From the NCBI GenBank assembly GCA_026390595.1, contig JAPLFQ010000003.1, positions 1 to 64,000 on the forward strand: a stretch of DNA of 64,000 nucleotides, read 5' to 3'. Shown piece by piece: positions 17,893 to 28,800 of the stretch. A program made the translations under genes and the position numbers. The stretch's first letter is position 1; each line of letters begins with the position of its first letter. The notes under the pieces were generated by a model. It did no database searches. It worked only from the letters and a program-made list of their open reading frames with translations, and was not told the origin of the DNA. This DNA comes from Ignavibacteriales bacterium. GTDB lineage: Bacteria > Bacteroidota > Ignavibacteria > UBA10030.

Positions 17893-18960
17893 TCAATCCT
17901 CCATTGAGTACTCGCCATTGCCGTTCGGCAAAATGAGCTTTGCATCCAATCGTAACTGTGTAAGCTGGTGATTCGTGTTCTTGAGCTTTGCAATGAGTAT
18001 CTCTGCTGCTCTTCTGCCCATCTGATCATTGAATTGTTCGACCGTGGGGTAATATGGCTTCTCGTAACTGTTGTTATACCCGAAAATGTGGCAGTTGTCG
18101 GGAACTCCTTTGCCGGCTTCAGCCAGTTTCCTGTGCAAGTACGGTATCATCGTGTCATGGTTGAGACAAATCCCCACATTCTTGTGCCGCCCGCAAAGCG
18201 TGTCGATCGAATCGACAAAGTCATCAATCATCATGACCGTGCCTTCCGGCTTGCCATACAGCATTTTGATGGCACGTTTGTACCCAAGTTGCTTCTCATC
18301 CGACGATGATGCAGTAACCGAGGAATCGTTTGAAGGAATGAAGATGATGTCATCGCATGAGCGGTTGTACCGCAAGTAGGAACAAACCCGGCCCATAGCA
18401 TCGATATTGTTGATGATCACATAGTCGGTCTCGAGTTCGGGTATGTACCGGTCGATCAGTACGAAGGGATAGTTCTTCTCCTTGAGCCTCTTGATGTGAG
18501 AGTAGTCCTGCTTATAGTGATCTTCCATGAAAACGATCATTCCATCCACGTGCTTGGCAAGGAGTTTGTCAACCGTTTCTTTTTCCTTTTCAAGGCTCAT
18601 ATTCGAGATGGAAACGAGAAGGCTGATGTTCGCTTTCTCGAGCGCATCCCTGACTCCAGTCAGAATATCGAGCATAATTCTATGGGCGCTGAAATCCTTC
18701 GGAATAATGAGCGCAACGGTCTTGTTGTTCATCGCCTTTGAGGGAACGCGATTGACATAGAGGCCTTTGCCCTGATGTTTGGTAATGATTCCTTCGTTCT
18801 GCATCTCTATCAGTGTCCGGTGTACGGTCGCATAGCTGACGTCATAGTTTTCGATCAGTTCAGACACTGTTGGCAACTTATCATGTTGCTTGAGACCATG
18901 CTTCATGATGTGTGCGATGATGTCGTTGCGTAGGGTTTCGTATTTCTTCTTAGCGGCCAT
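17893..18960 (-). CDS. GntR/LacI-type transcriptional regulator (AraR-like layout)
   Basis: A 355-aa regulator with a GntR winged helix (residues 1-70: KLPTVSELIENYDVSYATVHRTLIEMQNEG, then GKGLYVNR) fused to a periplasmic-binding-protein-like effector domain (about 78-355). This arrangement occurs in AraR-type repressors that release DNA on binding a sugar. It is the only clear DNA-binding protein in the window. The palindromes TGTATATATACA (50126-50137) and TGTATTTATACA (60552-60563), which overlap predicted -10 boxes of the two TonB-receptor units, are candidate operators for it. That pairing is inference. It lies between the SSS transporter and metallophosphoesterase genes. Confidence 0.85.
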   Translation of the reverse strand: MAAKKKYETLRNDIIAHIMKHGLKQHDKLPTVSELIENYDVSYATVHRTLIEMQNEGIITKHQGKGLYVNRVPSKAMNNKTVALIIPKDFSAHRIMLDILTGVRDALEKANISLLVSISNMSLEKEKETVDKLLAKHVDGMIVFMEDHYKQDYSHIKRLKEKNYPFVLIDRYIPELETDYVIINNIDAMGRVCSYLRYNRSCDDIIFIPSNDSSVTASSSDEKQLGYKRAIKMLYGKPEGTVMMIDDFVDSIDTLCGRHKNVGICLNHDTMIPYLHRKLAEAGKGVPDNCHIFGYNNSYEKPYYPTVEQFNDQMGRRAAEILIAKLKNTNHQLTQLRLDAKLILPNGNGEYSMED

Positions 18961-19055
18961 GGTTATCTCGTGGTAGTGGTGCGATTGTTCAACAGAGCAT
19001 TATCGATCTGACAAGGATGCTGAGAGGGCCCAGAACCCATCCTAAAAACCCTCAC

Positions 19056-19165
19056 GCCCGCCTGTCTCTGGAATTTCCCGAGGCGGGCAGGCAAAGTCGC
19101 AAAGACGCAAAGCTATCTAATATATATGATTCTTAGCGACTTTGCGCCTTGGCGTGATTCTTATC
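19056..19165. repeat. Compound intergenic palindrome
   Basis: Two nested inverted repeats fill the gap between the transporter and regulator genes. GCCCGCCT / AGGCGGGC (about 19056-19088) is followed by CAAAGTCGCAAAGACGCAAAG facing CTTAGCGACTTTGCGCCTTGGCG around an A/T-rich centre (about 19091-19155). Both halves recur elsewhere in the window: the first near 1417-1455, the second in style at 8028-8095 and 63645-63735. On the minus strand it lies just after the SSS transporter gene and before the regulator gene, so it could also serve as a processing or attenuation hairpin. Confidence 0.55.
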
Positions 19166-19184
19166 TTCTTTTTTCAGATAGGTT

Positions 19185-21185
19185 CTAGTTCTCCTTCTTG
19201 TCTTTCACTTGTTCCGGTTCATTCATCTGCTCTCCTGGATTGGATGACGGCAAGCGTCTGTACCAGAACCAATACAAACCAAGCAGGGAAACAACGAACA
19301 CCGGTAACGTAACTTGAAACGCCGAAAACGAGCGGATCATGAGCTGCATGGGCAACAGGAAGAGCGTAACCTGCCAGACAACGGCAAACGGTATTGCGAG
19401 GAGGTCGTCTCTGTGCTCACGGAGCATCGCTTCTCTCGCGGCCGGGTCCAGCTTCTCCCGGCACGGTTTCCAAAATCCGAACGGCCTGGTTGTATCGTAG
19501 AAATGTCTCAGCACCTTTTCGTCCGTTGGCGCTGTCAAGTACGTCCCAAGAATAGTTGCAGTGAGCGATACCATAGACACGAGCACGAACTGCTGCCACT
19601 CGGGAAGGCCGGGCAAGATGAAGGACTGTGCAATCGCAGCGGCGATTCCCACCGTCGTCCCGATCGCAAACCCCCCTCCGTTGAATCGCCACCAGTAGAA
19701 CGTCAACAACGACGGTATGGCAAGTCCGCCGCCCAATCCCATCATGATCCACCCCCAGATCTGATTGATGCTTTGAATGTTGTATGCCAAGAAAAGACCT
19801 GCGAGCACCAGGATTGCGGCAAACAGGTACGAAGATGCAATCAGCTCCCGGTTCGTTGCGCTGGGTCTCATGTGCCGTTGATAAATATCACGCGTGAAGT
19901 ATCCCGTCGTCAAGTTCACCTTCGCATTGAACGAAGAAAGAGCCGCAGCGACAAACGCGATGAGCATGAAACCTCGTATCCCTACCGGTAAATAGAGAAG
20001 AATCACAGCCGGGATGATACGTTCCGCATTGACGGTCCCTTCGTAGCTGACCAGGTGCAGCTTCGACTGCCAGTCGTCACGCAGCAGCGATTGAATTCCC
20101 TGGACCAGATCGGGGGAAAACCGCTCCGGGAAATTCTGTATGTCGGCCAGCGTGTCTGCCCATCGCTCTTTCGGTATGCCCTGGATATGTGTCTTGATCA
20201 AGTGGGCAACCTGTGACAACACGGTCTGGTCGGGAAAGAGACCGCTCACCAGAAACAGTCCCATGATTGCCAGCCCGATCATCATCGGCCAGCGGAGCAT
20301 CATAAGTGAAGTCCAGAGAAACGTCATGGTTCCGCACTCACGCTCGCTGCGGGCGCCAAAATACCTCGGATCGGCACCGGCGGAAGACATCCCGATAAAC
20401 GCGCTACGAATAAAATAGAAGGTCGCGAACAACGTCAGGTCCTGATAGACTTCATATCCTTTCGGCATGGTTGCATGCAAGGGAAGGGAAAAGCTCATCC
20501 ATTGGGAATCACCCGTTACGCGTAGGGCCGCCGCGGCCAGGCTCGGCCCATCGGCGATATGCGTCGCTGCCAGGACCGTGATAAGCACGATTGCCGATAT
20601 CACAATCACAGATTGGAACAAGTCGGTGTATACGACACCGTAGAAGCCGGAGACAATCGTATAAAGCGTGGCCACAGCGATCATTACCAGCGCGCAGGCT
20701 GCTGGAGAAAACGGCAGAAACATCGACACAAACATTCCGAGCGCTTTGATCATGTAGGCGAGCATGCCGACCGTGGTCGTGATGACTGCCACCGCCGAAA
20801 TAAACCGGGCGAACTTTCCGCCCCAATTTGTGCCGAAGCGGTATTCCATCCACTCGGCTCCGGTCATGCATCGCGATCGATAGTGCCATTTGCCCGTCCA
20901 CACCATCATGAACGCCAGGACCAGCACGGCACCACCTCGGAATTCCACGTAGAGTCCGCGTGGTCCGAGCAAATAGAGAAACGAAACAATCAGCATTGTC
21001 CCGGCCATGTCCATGTACGATGCCATTCCCGAGATGCCCATCGCCCACCACGGCAATCGCTTTCCTCCCAGAAAGTAATCCTCCAGGCTCCTGGAGGCCC
21101 GCTTCCTGAAATAGAAGCCCAGTCCAACCAGAACGAGCAGGTAGGCCGCAATGACCAGATAATCAGTTGTATTCAATGAACCCAT
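19185..21185 (-). CDS. Sodium:solute symporter (SSS family)
   Basis: A 666-aa inner-membrane transporter with about 14 hydrophobic segments and a hydrophilic C-terminal tail. Family marks include the N-terminal LVLVGLGFYFRKRASRSLEDYFLGGKRLPWWAMGISGMASYMD run (positions about 18-58), with the GG-K-LPWW and GxSxxAS-like elements. Further marks are GFYGVVYTDLFQS in the middle and AALSSFNAKVNLTTGYFTRDIY. It probably imports a sugar, uronate or organic acid with sodium. Together with the FucP-like permease it gives the locus two inner-membrane entry routes, one of which may serve the unsaturated uronate made by the lyases. Its substrate cannot be read from sequence. Confidence 0.88.
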   Translation of the reverse strand: MGSLNTTDYLVIAAYLLVLVGLGFYFRKRASRSLEDYFLGGKRLPWWAMGISGMASYMDMAGTMLIVSFLYLLGPRGLYVEFRGGAVLVLAFMMVWTGKWHYRSRCMTGAEWMEYRFGTNWGGKFARFISAVAVITTTVGMLAYMIKALGMFVSMFLPFSPAACALVMIAVATLYTIVSGFYGVVYTDLFQSVIVISAIVLITVLAATHIADGPSLAAAALRVTGDSQWMSFSLPLHATMPKGYEVYQDLTLFATFYFIRSAFIGMSSAGADPRYFGARSERECGTMTFLWTSLMMLRWPMMIGLAIMGLFLVSGLFPDQTVLSQVAHLIKTHIQGIPKERWADTLADIQNFPERFSPDLVQGIQSLLRDDWQSKLHLVSYEGTVNAERIIPAVILLYLPVGIRGFMLIAFVAAALSSFNAKVNLTTGYFTRDIYQRHMRPSATNRELIASSYLFAAILVLAGLFLAYNIQSINQIWGWIMMGLGGGLAIPSLLTFYWWRFNGGGFAIGTTVGIAAAIAQSFILPGLPEWQQFVLVSMVSLTATILGTYLTAPTDEKVLRHFYDTTRPFGFWKPCREKLDPAAREAMLREHRDDLLAIPFAVVWQVTLFLLPMQLMIRSFSAFQVTLPVFVVSLLGLYWFWYRRLPSSNPGEQMNEPEQVKDKKEN

Positions 21186-21310
21186 AGGGAATCGCCGCTA
21201 TTTGATCAAGAGCATTTTCTGTGAGACCCTCAGTGACCCCGACTCTAAACAGCACGGGTGAATCCCGCCCGTGACAAGTCACTTCGTGCGCGACATGTGA
21301 TTTGTCGTTC

Positions 21311-22852
21311 CTATCTAACCAGAAGTAATTTCTTTGTGAAGAACTGACCATCTGATTCCCCCTCGGAATCACCCCACACTCGCATCCGACAAATGTACAC
21401 CCCACTCGCCACCTGCATTCCGGCATTATCCCCTCCATTCCACAGAACCTGGTACTCTCCGGCTGCCTGACGATCCTGGACGAGCAACGAGATCTTCTGT
21501 CCCATCATGTTGAATACTTCAATGTCGACGTTGCTGCGTCGGGGTAGTACGTAGCGTACCGTGGTCGATGGATTGAATGGATTGGGATAATTTTGCTTGA
21601 GTTCAGAGGCCGAGGGAATAAGCGATGTTGCTGGATCAGCACTACTCAAGCTCCGACCACGATATTTCTCGATCGCCCAAGAACTTTGATAACTGCTGTC
21701 AACGAAATTTACCGTGTTACCATACTCAACGACTATTTTCGTTGTTCCCTTGGGAGCAAAGATATTGAACACATTATTGTTTCCACCAATATTCGCGTCG
21801 TAGGGGATGTTGTCATAAGTGACAATAACACCAGAACAGCCTGTGATGGGGTATGTTGCTTCGAACCCAATCCCCCCTTGTGACCCATTGTTGTACGTCA
21901 AAATGTCCAATTGATTGCGCTGGCATATGCCATCAGCTATTTTGTTTCTCAAATAGATTCCCGCTTGCGATGAAACATCTTGTACCCGGCAATTGTTGTA
22001 GATTACTGCCTGGATATAATTATCCTCAATTTTTGCGCCAGGCCCGTTATTTGGACAGTTGAGACTAAATCCAGAATGCGCATTTCCAGAGGCCTCGCAC
22101 GCATAAAATTTGTTTCTGCTTACATCCGCTCCTTTGTCCGGGTTGCTGTTCTCACGAGCATAGAATCCGAATCCTACCGCACTTCCGCTATTTCGTGCCA
22201 TACACCGATTGAATCGGCTGTCCTTACATTTGATTATGAAGTTGTCGGACCAGTTACTATCCGCGATACAATCATTCCATGTATTATGATCTCCCCTGTC
22301 ACCAAGACCATTTCCAACAGTTGATATTTTTTTGCCGTGATGTTTTCCCACAAGCCTGTCGCAAATATTATTGTTGCAACCAAGTTCAAACGTAAAGCCT
22401 TTTCCGTAATTCTGAGTGGTAAAATCAGAAAAATGCGAATAAGTCACTTTTTGGAAATTGATGCAACTCCCTTCTGTCGTCTGATTTGCCAAATTACCAT
22501 CGTAGACCCCGCCGCTCATATGTATATTCGTAGCACCTGCAGCTGGATCTGTAATCATTGTTCTGTTTACAGCCTTGCCCAGTTGAATACTCCCATTCAA
22601 CACCCATAGTATGTTCGATTTGAGTACGATCGTATTTCTTATGATAAAATTACCGTTCAAGATGATCGTTTCTCCGAATCCGAGTCCATTAACAGCATTC
22701 TGGATGATCGCATAATCATCTCCCCCCCCTGTCGGCGTTATCGTTTTTGTTTGCGCCGCGAGTGTCTCACTGGATATTACTATGAAACTGAAGAAGACAA
22801 GAACGAACATTCCAGTATCCTTTGCCAACGGGCGCATACTTTTCCTTTTCAT
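21311..22852 (-). CDS. T9SS-secreted right-handed beta-helix protein
   Basis: A 513-aa exported protein with a signal peptide (FVLVFFSFIVISSETLAAQ). A parallel beta-helix region of about 380 residues has many short N/D/G-rich turns, of the kind seen in polysaccharide lyases and GH28-like enzymes. The C-terminal T9SS sorting domain is about 85 aa (QNYPNPFNPSTTVRY ... TKKLLLVR). The sorting domain is almost identical, at protein and DNA level, to that of the 1509-aa protein at 25814-30343, while the helix regions differ. It is probably a surface-bound glycan lyase, epimerase or binding protein; no catalytic residues can be assigned. Confidence 0.8.
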   Translation of the reverse strand: MKRKSMRPLAKDTGMFVLVFFSFIVISSETLAAQTKTITPTGGGDDYAIIQNAVNGLGFGETIILNGNFIIRNTIVLKSNILWVLNGSIQLGKAVNRTMITDPAAGATNIHMSGGVYDGNLANQTTEGSCINFQKVTYSHFSDFTTQNYGKGFTFELGCNNNICDRLVGKHHGKKISTVGNGLGDRGDHNTWNDCIADSNWSDNFIIKCKDSRFNRCMARNSGSAVGFGFYARENSNPDKGADVSRNKFYACEASGNAHSGFSLNCPNNGPGAKIEDNYIQAVIYNNCRVQDVSSQAGIYLRNKIADGICQRNQLDILTYNNGSQGGIGFEATYPITGCSGVIVTYDNIPYDANIGGNNNVFNIFAPKGTTKIVVEYGNTVNFVDSSYQSSWAIEKYRGRSLSSADPATSLIPSASELKQNYPNPFNPSTTVRYVLPRRSNVDIEVFNMMGQKISLLVQDRQAAGEYQVLWNGGDNAGMQVASGVYICRMRVWGDSEGESDGQFFTKKLLLVR

Positions 22853-23156
22853 GACTCTCAGAAGCTCCGGATGTTCTTCATAATAGCAAGTCCTCCACGC
22901 TTTTTATTATGACATATCTCCGTGCGATGAACTGCCACATGCTCCGAGCACAACACTTCGTGTTACCACAACATCACGGCGCCGCAGAGCGCTGTTTGCC
23001 TCATTCCAATAGGGTGAGTTCACTTTCTGTTTTTCAAGCGCATAGCAATGCACAGCATGAATCTGAGGAACCATCAATACTCAGCCAATTGGATTTGTTC
23101 AACGTATAGCCGGACGTTACTGAGTTCATTATATCCCTTGAATTCATACCAGCTTA
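22853..23156. other. Intergenic gap with no recognised gene
   Basis: About 300 bp between the beta-helix gene and the sulfatase gene. It holds a small AACAC-TTC-GTGTT hairpin near 22956 and a short GTATAGCCGGACGTTAC stretch near 23106. A 66-codon plus-strand frame (22909-23109) has no recognisable product. No promoter or terminator could be supported. Confidence 0.4.
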
Positions 23157-24746
23157 TTATCGGACTAGATTTCTTTCCCCAACTCCTTTTACAAGCGGGT
23201 AGTTAGCATCCTTCAAATACGCTACTAATTGTGAGCGTAATTCTTCGGCTATCTCTTTGTTCTTAAACCGTTCAGGATTTGTGCCTAAAAGATTGTTCAG
23301 TTCAAACGGATCGTTTTTCAAATCAAAAAGAGCTTCAATATTTTTGCCGCCGTGTCGATGCGTAGTCATCAACTTCCAACGTTCTGTGCGAATCATTATT
23401 GACGGGACACTACCATTTGACCACTGCCATTCGGAAACAGCAAAGTCGTATTTTGGAGATTGGGTACCCTCCATGACACCTTTGAGAGAATAACCATCAG
23501 TCGGGATTGATTTGACTCCGGCATAATCGAGAATTGTCGGGAAAATATTGAGCACTGAAACCGGAGTTGAAATGGTTTGACCAGCTTTTATTTTGCCTGG
23601 GTGGCGAACTAAAAACGGTACCCGAACAGATTCTTCATAAAAACAAAACTTACCACGCATTCCATGAGCTCCCAGCATTTCACCGTGATCGGAAACAAAT
23701 ATGACCAACGTATTGTCAGTTAATTGCAGTTCATCCAATTTATTCAGAATCTTTCCAACCCAATCATCAATTTCAGTAACAAATGCATAGTAATTCGCGG
23801 TCATGTATTGCACTTTGTCTTTTTCATTATAAGGCGAATCTATTTTGCCGGGATTGTACGGTGAATTCTCCCTTCGGTCTTGAATTGAAACAGGAGTCAC
23901 CATATCCTTCGCCTTATACATCGATGCATAAGGTTCGGAGGGAGTTATTGGCACATGGGGACAGTGAAAGGAGCAAGTGAGGACGAAGTTTTTGTCTTTC
24001 AGCCGTTCCAATGCCGCAACCGTTTGCCTGCCTTGCACTGCAGTAATTGTATAATCGACTGGCAAATCGAGCACTCCATGGACATCAGCCTGACTCAATT
24101 TTTGTTTTCGTTCCTCTTCAGGTATTATGCCCGTTGGCAAATATTTATAATACCGGTCGGTCGGATCAAGTTTGTAAGGAACAACGCCACCATAGAACGT
24201 CGTTTCGTACATTTCACCAGGTTTCAAGGATCTTGTTTTGAAATGCTCCTGAATGTATTTCACATAAATGGGTTCCCACTGAACAATAGGGGCAGTGCCT
24301 GTCAATCCTTGTACCGGAGGGTTCATATAAACTCTCGCCATGTGTTCCGGCGAATGAAATTTGCCGTATACTTCGGTGGAATATCCCCTTTTCGCAAGAA
24401 TTTCATCGAAAGTGGGATAATAACATTCCCCTGTTTCGACATCATGATTTTCTCGTATTGTCGTTGTCTCCGTTAATCGTCCAGTTAAAATAGAGGTACG
24501 GGCAGGTACGCAAACCGGGCATGGTGTAATCGCCTGACTAAAATTAACTCCTTCGCTTGCCAATTTGTCCAAATGTGGCGTTTTGATCATTTTGTTTCCT
24601 GAATAACCAACTGCATTCCATGCCTGCTGGTCGGTCATTATCAACAGTACATTTGGATACCTTTCATTCTGTCCATAAGCCACAGTAGTCGTAGAAAATA
24701 CCCCGGCAACCAGCAAGGCGGCTGCTTTGTGATATAGTTGTTTCAT
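23157..24746 (-). CDS. Exported sulfatase (family S1, C-V-P-A-R type)
   Basis: A type I sulfatase of about 529 aa from ATG 24746, which begins a signal peptide (KAAALLVAGVFSTTTVAYGQ). The frame extends to 24815 with other possible starts. The metal-binding MTDQQ lies at about residue 38. The modification motif C-V-P-A-R follows at about 79-83, so Cys79 is the predicted formylglycine site. ILTGR and the C-terminal FVSDHGEMLGAHGM metal-site segment follow. It differs clearly in sequence from the Tat-type sulfatase at 1922-3346, so the two probably remove sulfate at different positions. By eye the gene is more A/T-rich than its neighbours, which may reflect separate acquisition. Confidence 0.87.
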   Translation of the reverse strand: MKQLYHKAAALLVAGVFSTTTVAYGQNERYPNVLLIMTDQQAWNAVGYSGNKMIKTPHLDKLASEGVNFSQAITPCPVCVPARTSILTGRLTETTTIRENHDVETGECYYPTFDEILAKRGYSTEVYGKFHSPEHMARVYMNPPVQGLTGTAPIVQWEPIYVKYIQEHFKTRSLKPGEMYETTFYGGVVPYKLDPTDRYYKYLPTGIIPEEERKQKLSQADVHGVLDLPVDYTITAVQGRQTVAALERLKDKNFVLTCSFHCPHVPITPSEPYASMYKAKDMVTPVSIQDRRENSPYNPGKIDSPYNEKDKVQYMTANYYAFVTEIDDWVGKILNKLDELQLTDNTLVIFVSDHGEMLGAHGMRGKFCFYEESVRVPFLVRHPGKIKAGQTISTPVSVLNIFPTILDYAGVKSIPTDGYSLKGVMEGTQSPKYDFAVSEWQWSNGSVPSIMIRTERWKLMTTHRHGGKNIEALFDLKNDPFELNNLLGTNPERFKNKEIAEELRSQLVAYLKDANYPLVKGVGERNLVR

Positions 24747-24892
24747 GACGGTCTGTAATTTATTTGTTTCCCTCGTTGTGGCCATATTTCTTACCATTGT
24801 CCGAAGTGGGTTCAATTTCTTTTTTCAATCAGCCCCGACCAGTTCTTCCACCGCATACTCTTTTCTTTGAACGACCGACACTGCCAAGCGGC

Positions 24893-25774
24893 CTATGGAT
24901 TCTTTCCTGGCGTAAGTGACTTGTGCGTTTTCAACCACTCCATGCCCTTCTCATCCTGGAAGAAGTCCATCCAGACGTAATAGAGCTTCCTGCCTTCAGC
25001 AACCACAGAACCATGATCACTCCCCGAGGGAATGTGGAAGAGTTCGTGTTCTTTCAGAGCCGTCCTCGCGCTGTCGGATAGGACCGTAATATCATTGTGT
25101 TCGAGCCCCAGGAAATACTGTTCCAGCATCGGGTGCCGATGGCGTTTTACCGTGTCGGGACCAGTAGTTTCCACTGTACCAACTGCCATGCGCGGGACAA
25201 TGTTCTTCGGAAGCAGCGTGCGGCTCACGGTTTTGGGGCTCTTGATCGCTTCACCGTACGGTTCGCATTCACTGAATGACTTCACGTACGCTACGCTGTT
25301 CAGGTCCGTGTGGGCTGCGAGGTTCTCCCGGTCCACGGGAGTAATTGTAAGACGCAAGATGAGGACATCGAGCCCCTGGGGACCGCTCGCTTTCATGTCC
25401 ACACTCCAACCCATCGGAAAATGCGCAATGGCTTCTTTCGCAACCGGATGTCCTTTCCCCTTCGCAGTGATCATTCCTTTGCCGGAAAGCACGAGGAATA
25501 CTCGATCTTCCTTGGTGGACGCCTGCTCGCGGTGCGTTACACCAGGTGCCAGCGAGATCATGGTGCTGCGAATTCCCGGAATCTCGCCAGGCAGAATTTC
25601 TCGTGCGATAGCAGTTTTCGCAGCTTTGCGCGCTGCTTCTCCAATATTGAGCTTCACGACCGGTGTGATGGTTGTCGGCGCGGTTACTTCCCCTGCTCCT
25701 ACGACTATGCCGATGAGCAAAGTGAACAACACCACGCTCAGAGCAGTGCGTACCCAAGTGCGAACAGTTTTCAT
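24893..25774 (-). CDS. Exported two-domain cupin protein
   Basis: A protein of about 293 aa with a signal peptide (ALSVVLFTLLIGIVVGAGE), start ATG near 25774 in preference to 25804. Two cupin-like beta-barrels are visible. The first is about 70-150 (PGVTHREQASTKEDRVFLVLSGKG). The second is about 195-270 (HRHPMLEQYFLGLEHND ... HIPSGSDHGSV) and has the His and Glu pattern of a metal-binding cupin. Small cupins of the KdgF type convert the unsaturated uronates released by polysaccharide lyases. The presence of lyases in this locus makes a similar periplasmic role plausible but unproven. It lies 40 bp after the 1509-aa protein gene and is probably co-transcribed with it. Confidence 0.65.
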   Translation of the reverse strand: MKTVRTWVRTALSVVLFTLLIGIVVGAGEVTAPTTITPVVKLNIGEAARKAAKTAIAREILPGEIPGIRSTMISLAPGVTHREQASTKEDRVFLVLSGKGMITAKGKGHPVAKEAIAHFPMGWSVDMKASGPQGLDVLILRLTITPVDRENLAAHTDLNSVAYVKSFSECEPYGEAIKSPKTVSRTLLPKNIVPRMAVGTVETTGPDTVKRHRHPMLEQYFLGLEHNDITVLSDSARTALKEHELFHIPSGSDHGSVVAEGRKLYYVWMDFFQDEKGMEWLKTHKSLTPGKNP

Positions 25775-25813
25775 TATTTCTCCCGAATGATTGTTAAGTG
25801 TCATGTGCTTCTC

Positions 25814-28800
25814 CTATCTCACCAGAAGTAATTTCTTTGTAAAGAGCTGACCATCCGACTGCCCATCGGAATCACCCCGTACCCGCATTCGACAGATATA
25901 CACCCCGCTCGCCACCTGCATTCCGGCACTATTCACTCCATTCCACAGAACCTGGTACGCTCCGGCTGCTTGACTATCATGGACGAGCAACGCGATATTC
26001 TGTCCCATCATGTTGAATACTTCAATGTCGACGTTGCTGCGCCGGGGTAGTGCGTAGCGGATCATGGTCGATGGATTGAATGGATTAGGGTAATTCTGAT
26101 AGAGTTGGAATTCCTGAGGAACTTGTGCCCTCACGTCGCCCACACTCGTCGGCGGATTGATCGAAACAATCACCGATGAAAACCGCGAGTCCATGGTTTC
26201 GCTCGTCGATCCGGAGCCCGCAGCCAGTCCCACCGCCACGGCCGGATCCATTGGGACAGTGAGTCGATACAGGGTGTCTTGCCATACAATGCCGTCCTGT
26301 GATGTGTAGGTCGTGAAGAGGTTTCCCGAGCGAACGACCCGGAGCCAGCGCGGGGCGTTCTTGCCGTATGCATCGTGCGTGATCGATTGGACTGGAGCCG
26401 TCGGAGACACCCGGAAGGAAGATTGCATCCCAAATTGAGGATAGAGGCCCAGCATCACGAAACGCGAGCTCACATCCTGCGACTCCCGAATCATCACTCC
26501 GGCAAACGAACCTCCCATCACTTGCTCTTGTGTCTCGAGCCTGGCTGTGATGCAGACGTTGCCGCTGAACGGTTGGGAAAGGAAATTGAAATTGTCGCCG
26601 CCGTACATCAGTCCCCTTCCCGCGCCCAGCACGTACCATAGTCCATTCTCGAGAACAGCACTTCCTTTCGAAGAACCGCCGAGATCGGATCTTGACCAGG
26701 GGGCCGGTATGCCTCCGGTAAGGCGCAGCTCCAGACTATCAAGATAAGCGCTGAAATCGCCCTCACCGGATGGATTGCTGTACCCAACGAGAATCTCCTG
26801 AATCTGCTTACCCTCAGCAAAACTCCCCACCGGGCAGACGACTTTCGTCCATCGCTGCAAAACGCCGCGCGGAACGGAAAGAGGGAGAGAGTCGTTTGCA
26901 GTCGCCTTCAATTCGGTCAGCCGGCTCCCATCCGTGAAAAGGAGATCGACGTGAATCCGCCGCCCCAGCTCAGTCTGAGGATTCAAAGAATAGATCAGGA
27001 CAGTCGACGCAAAAACCCGCACTTTCGTTTTGAACACTTTGAAATAGATCGACGAGACAGATGCGCTGCTGTCACGACCGCTCACAATCAGAGCCTTACC
27101 TCCGTCGATGCCCACAGCGCCGCAGCGAGGACGAGTCGAGCCGGGAAATGGTGCGACATTCTCCGAACTATAGAGCATGTCATTCCATTGGTTCTGCGGA
27201 TCTGCGGACTCCCAGCCTGTGGCGAAACCGTAGGCTCCCTTCATCCGGACATAATTATAGTCCGCCTCCACCTTGTCGCCTGCAGCGTTTGACATCTGAA
27301 ATCCGCCCGGCGCGTAGTTTCCAAAAATGGTGGATGACACAATGCCAGACCCGATCGTGAATTGCGGAGTGAGAGATTGCGACATTGCTACATTGTGGAC
27401 ACCGCTCACTCCGCCCGAAAGCGTGATACCGGATGCGGAGGTGTTCACCTGTTGCAGGCTCACCGTCCCGGTTCCATTGATACTTGCTGTCGCTCCGCTT
27501 TGATTTCCCCATTCAAGCGTGTTGAAGAACCCCGCGGTGCCGGCGAAGTCGGAACCGGTGTGTATGTACGCCTGCGATGTTGCAGCCGTGAGAACAAGCT
27601 GGGAATTGATGAAATTGAGTTGCGAACCGACAGGACTTTCCACCGAGATGCCATACGAACCGGCATCTGTTCCATGCATGAACACATCCGATTTGCACGC
27701 GCCGCCGTCATTCACAAAATACAATCCGCACCGGGCGGCAAAAACAAAGTTTCCCGCCTGATGTTCATAGGAACAAGAACCGATTTTCAACGCATCGAGA
27801 TTGGATTGCTGGTAAGCGGTCGGACTGCTTGGATTCGGGCTGACATTCTTTGGGTAGCCGGTGCTTCTGTCCCAATAGTGCGAGTTGAACTGAACGTTCT
27901 CGATCCAGCCTTCTCCGGTATTGTTGCTCACATATATGCCTGTCTTCAGGGGCGAGCCGCCAACGTAGCTCACCCAGTGGTTTGGCGACGGAACGGTGGC
28001 CAGGTCGATTCCCTGGTAGGAGTTCGCGAGCACAACGTCTTTCACCCAGCAATGCGCGCCTCCCACGCGAATTGTCCAGGGGAACGCAACGTAGTTTTGG
28101 TCAGGATACCAGATCGTCAAACCGCGCACGCCTGAATTCTGTTGAAGCGTGATGAACGGTGTACCACCGGCATTCCCGTTCCCTTCCGAAGCGAGCAGCA
28201 CAGACCCCTGCGAAATTGTATGATGCGGCACATCCCATATGCCACGCAATTCCACCCTGGGCGGAACATTCAGGTGCGACGCAATCTTGTACCATCCGGC
28301 AGGCACATACACCGTCCCACCGCCGGCCTGCCCTGCTGCATCCAACGCAGCCTGGAACGCCGGTGTATCGTCCGTTGACTTGTCGCCAACCGCACCATAG
28401 GTGGAGACGACAAACAGTGCATTCGTCGCAGGTTTGCGCTCGGCGGCAAATTGGTGTGGCGGCGCACTCAGCTTCGGCATTCCCAAGGGTTCTTGTGAAA
28501 TGGCGACTTCACCCGCGCTCAAATTTGAAATGTTGAGCTTCGAGGGAACCACATTGTCGAGTATTTGCGCGTTCTGTACGCTGGATCCCAGATAGACGTG
28601 CGGTTTATCTTTTTTGAATTCAGACCCGAGAATTGCAACCGATCCATTCTGAAGCCTGACCGCTGCATCGCCACCCTGATAACCCCAATCAGCAAACGTG
28701 CAATTCTGAAAGGTCATTCGTGCCGTCGAATTGTCCTCGAACAAGACTGCAGTTTTCGGGCTTCCACCGAACGAACACGTATTGAACTGCGCAACCGTCG

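Noticed and set aside
23095-23115. GTATAGCCGGACGTTAC as a possible integron attC site
   Set aside because: The expected core GTTRRRY and paired inner boxes are missing and there is no integrase or cassette array.
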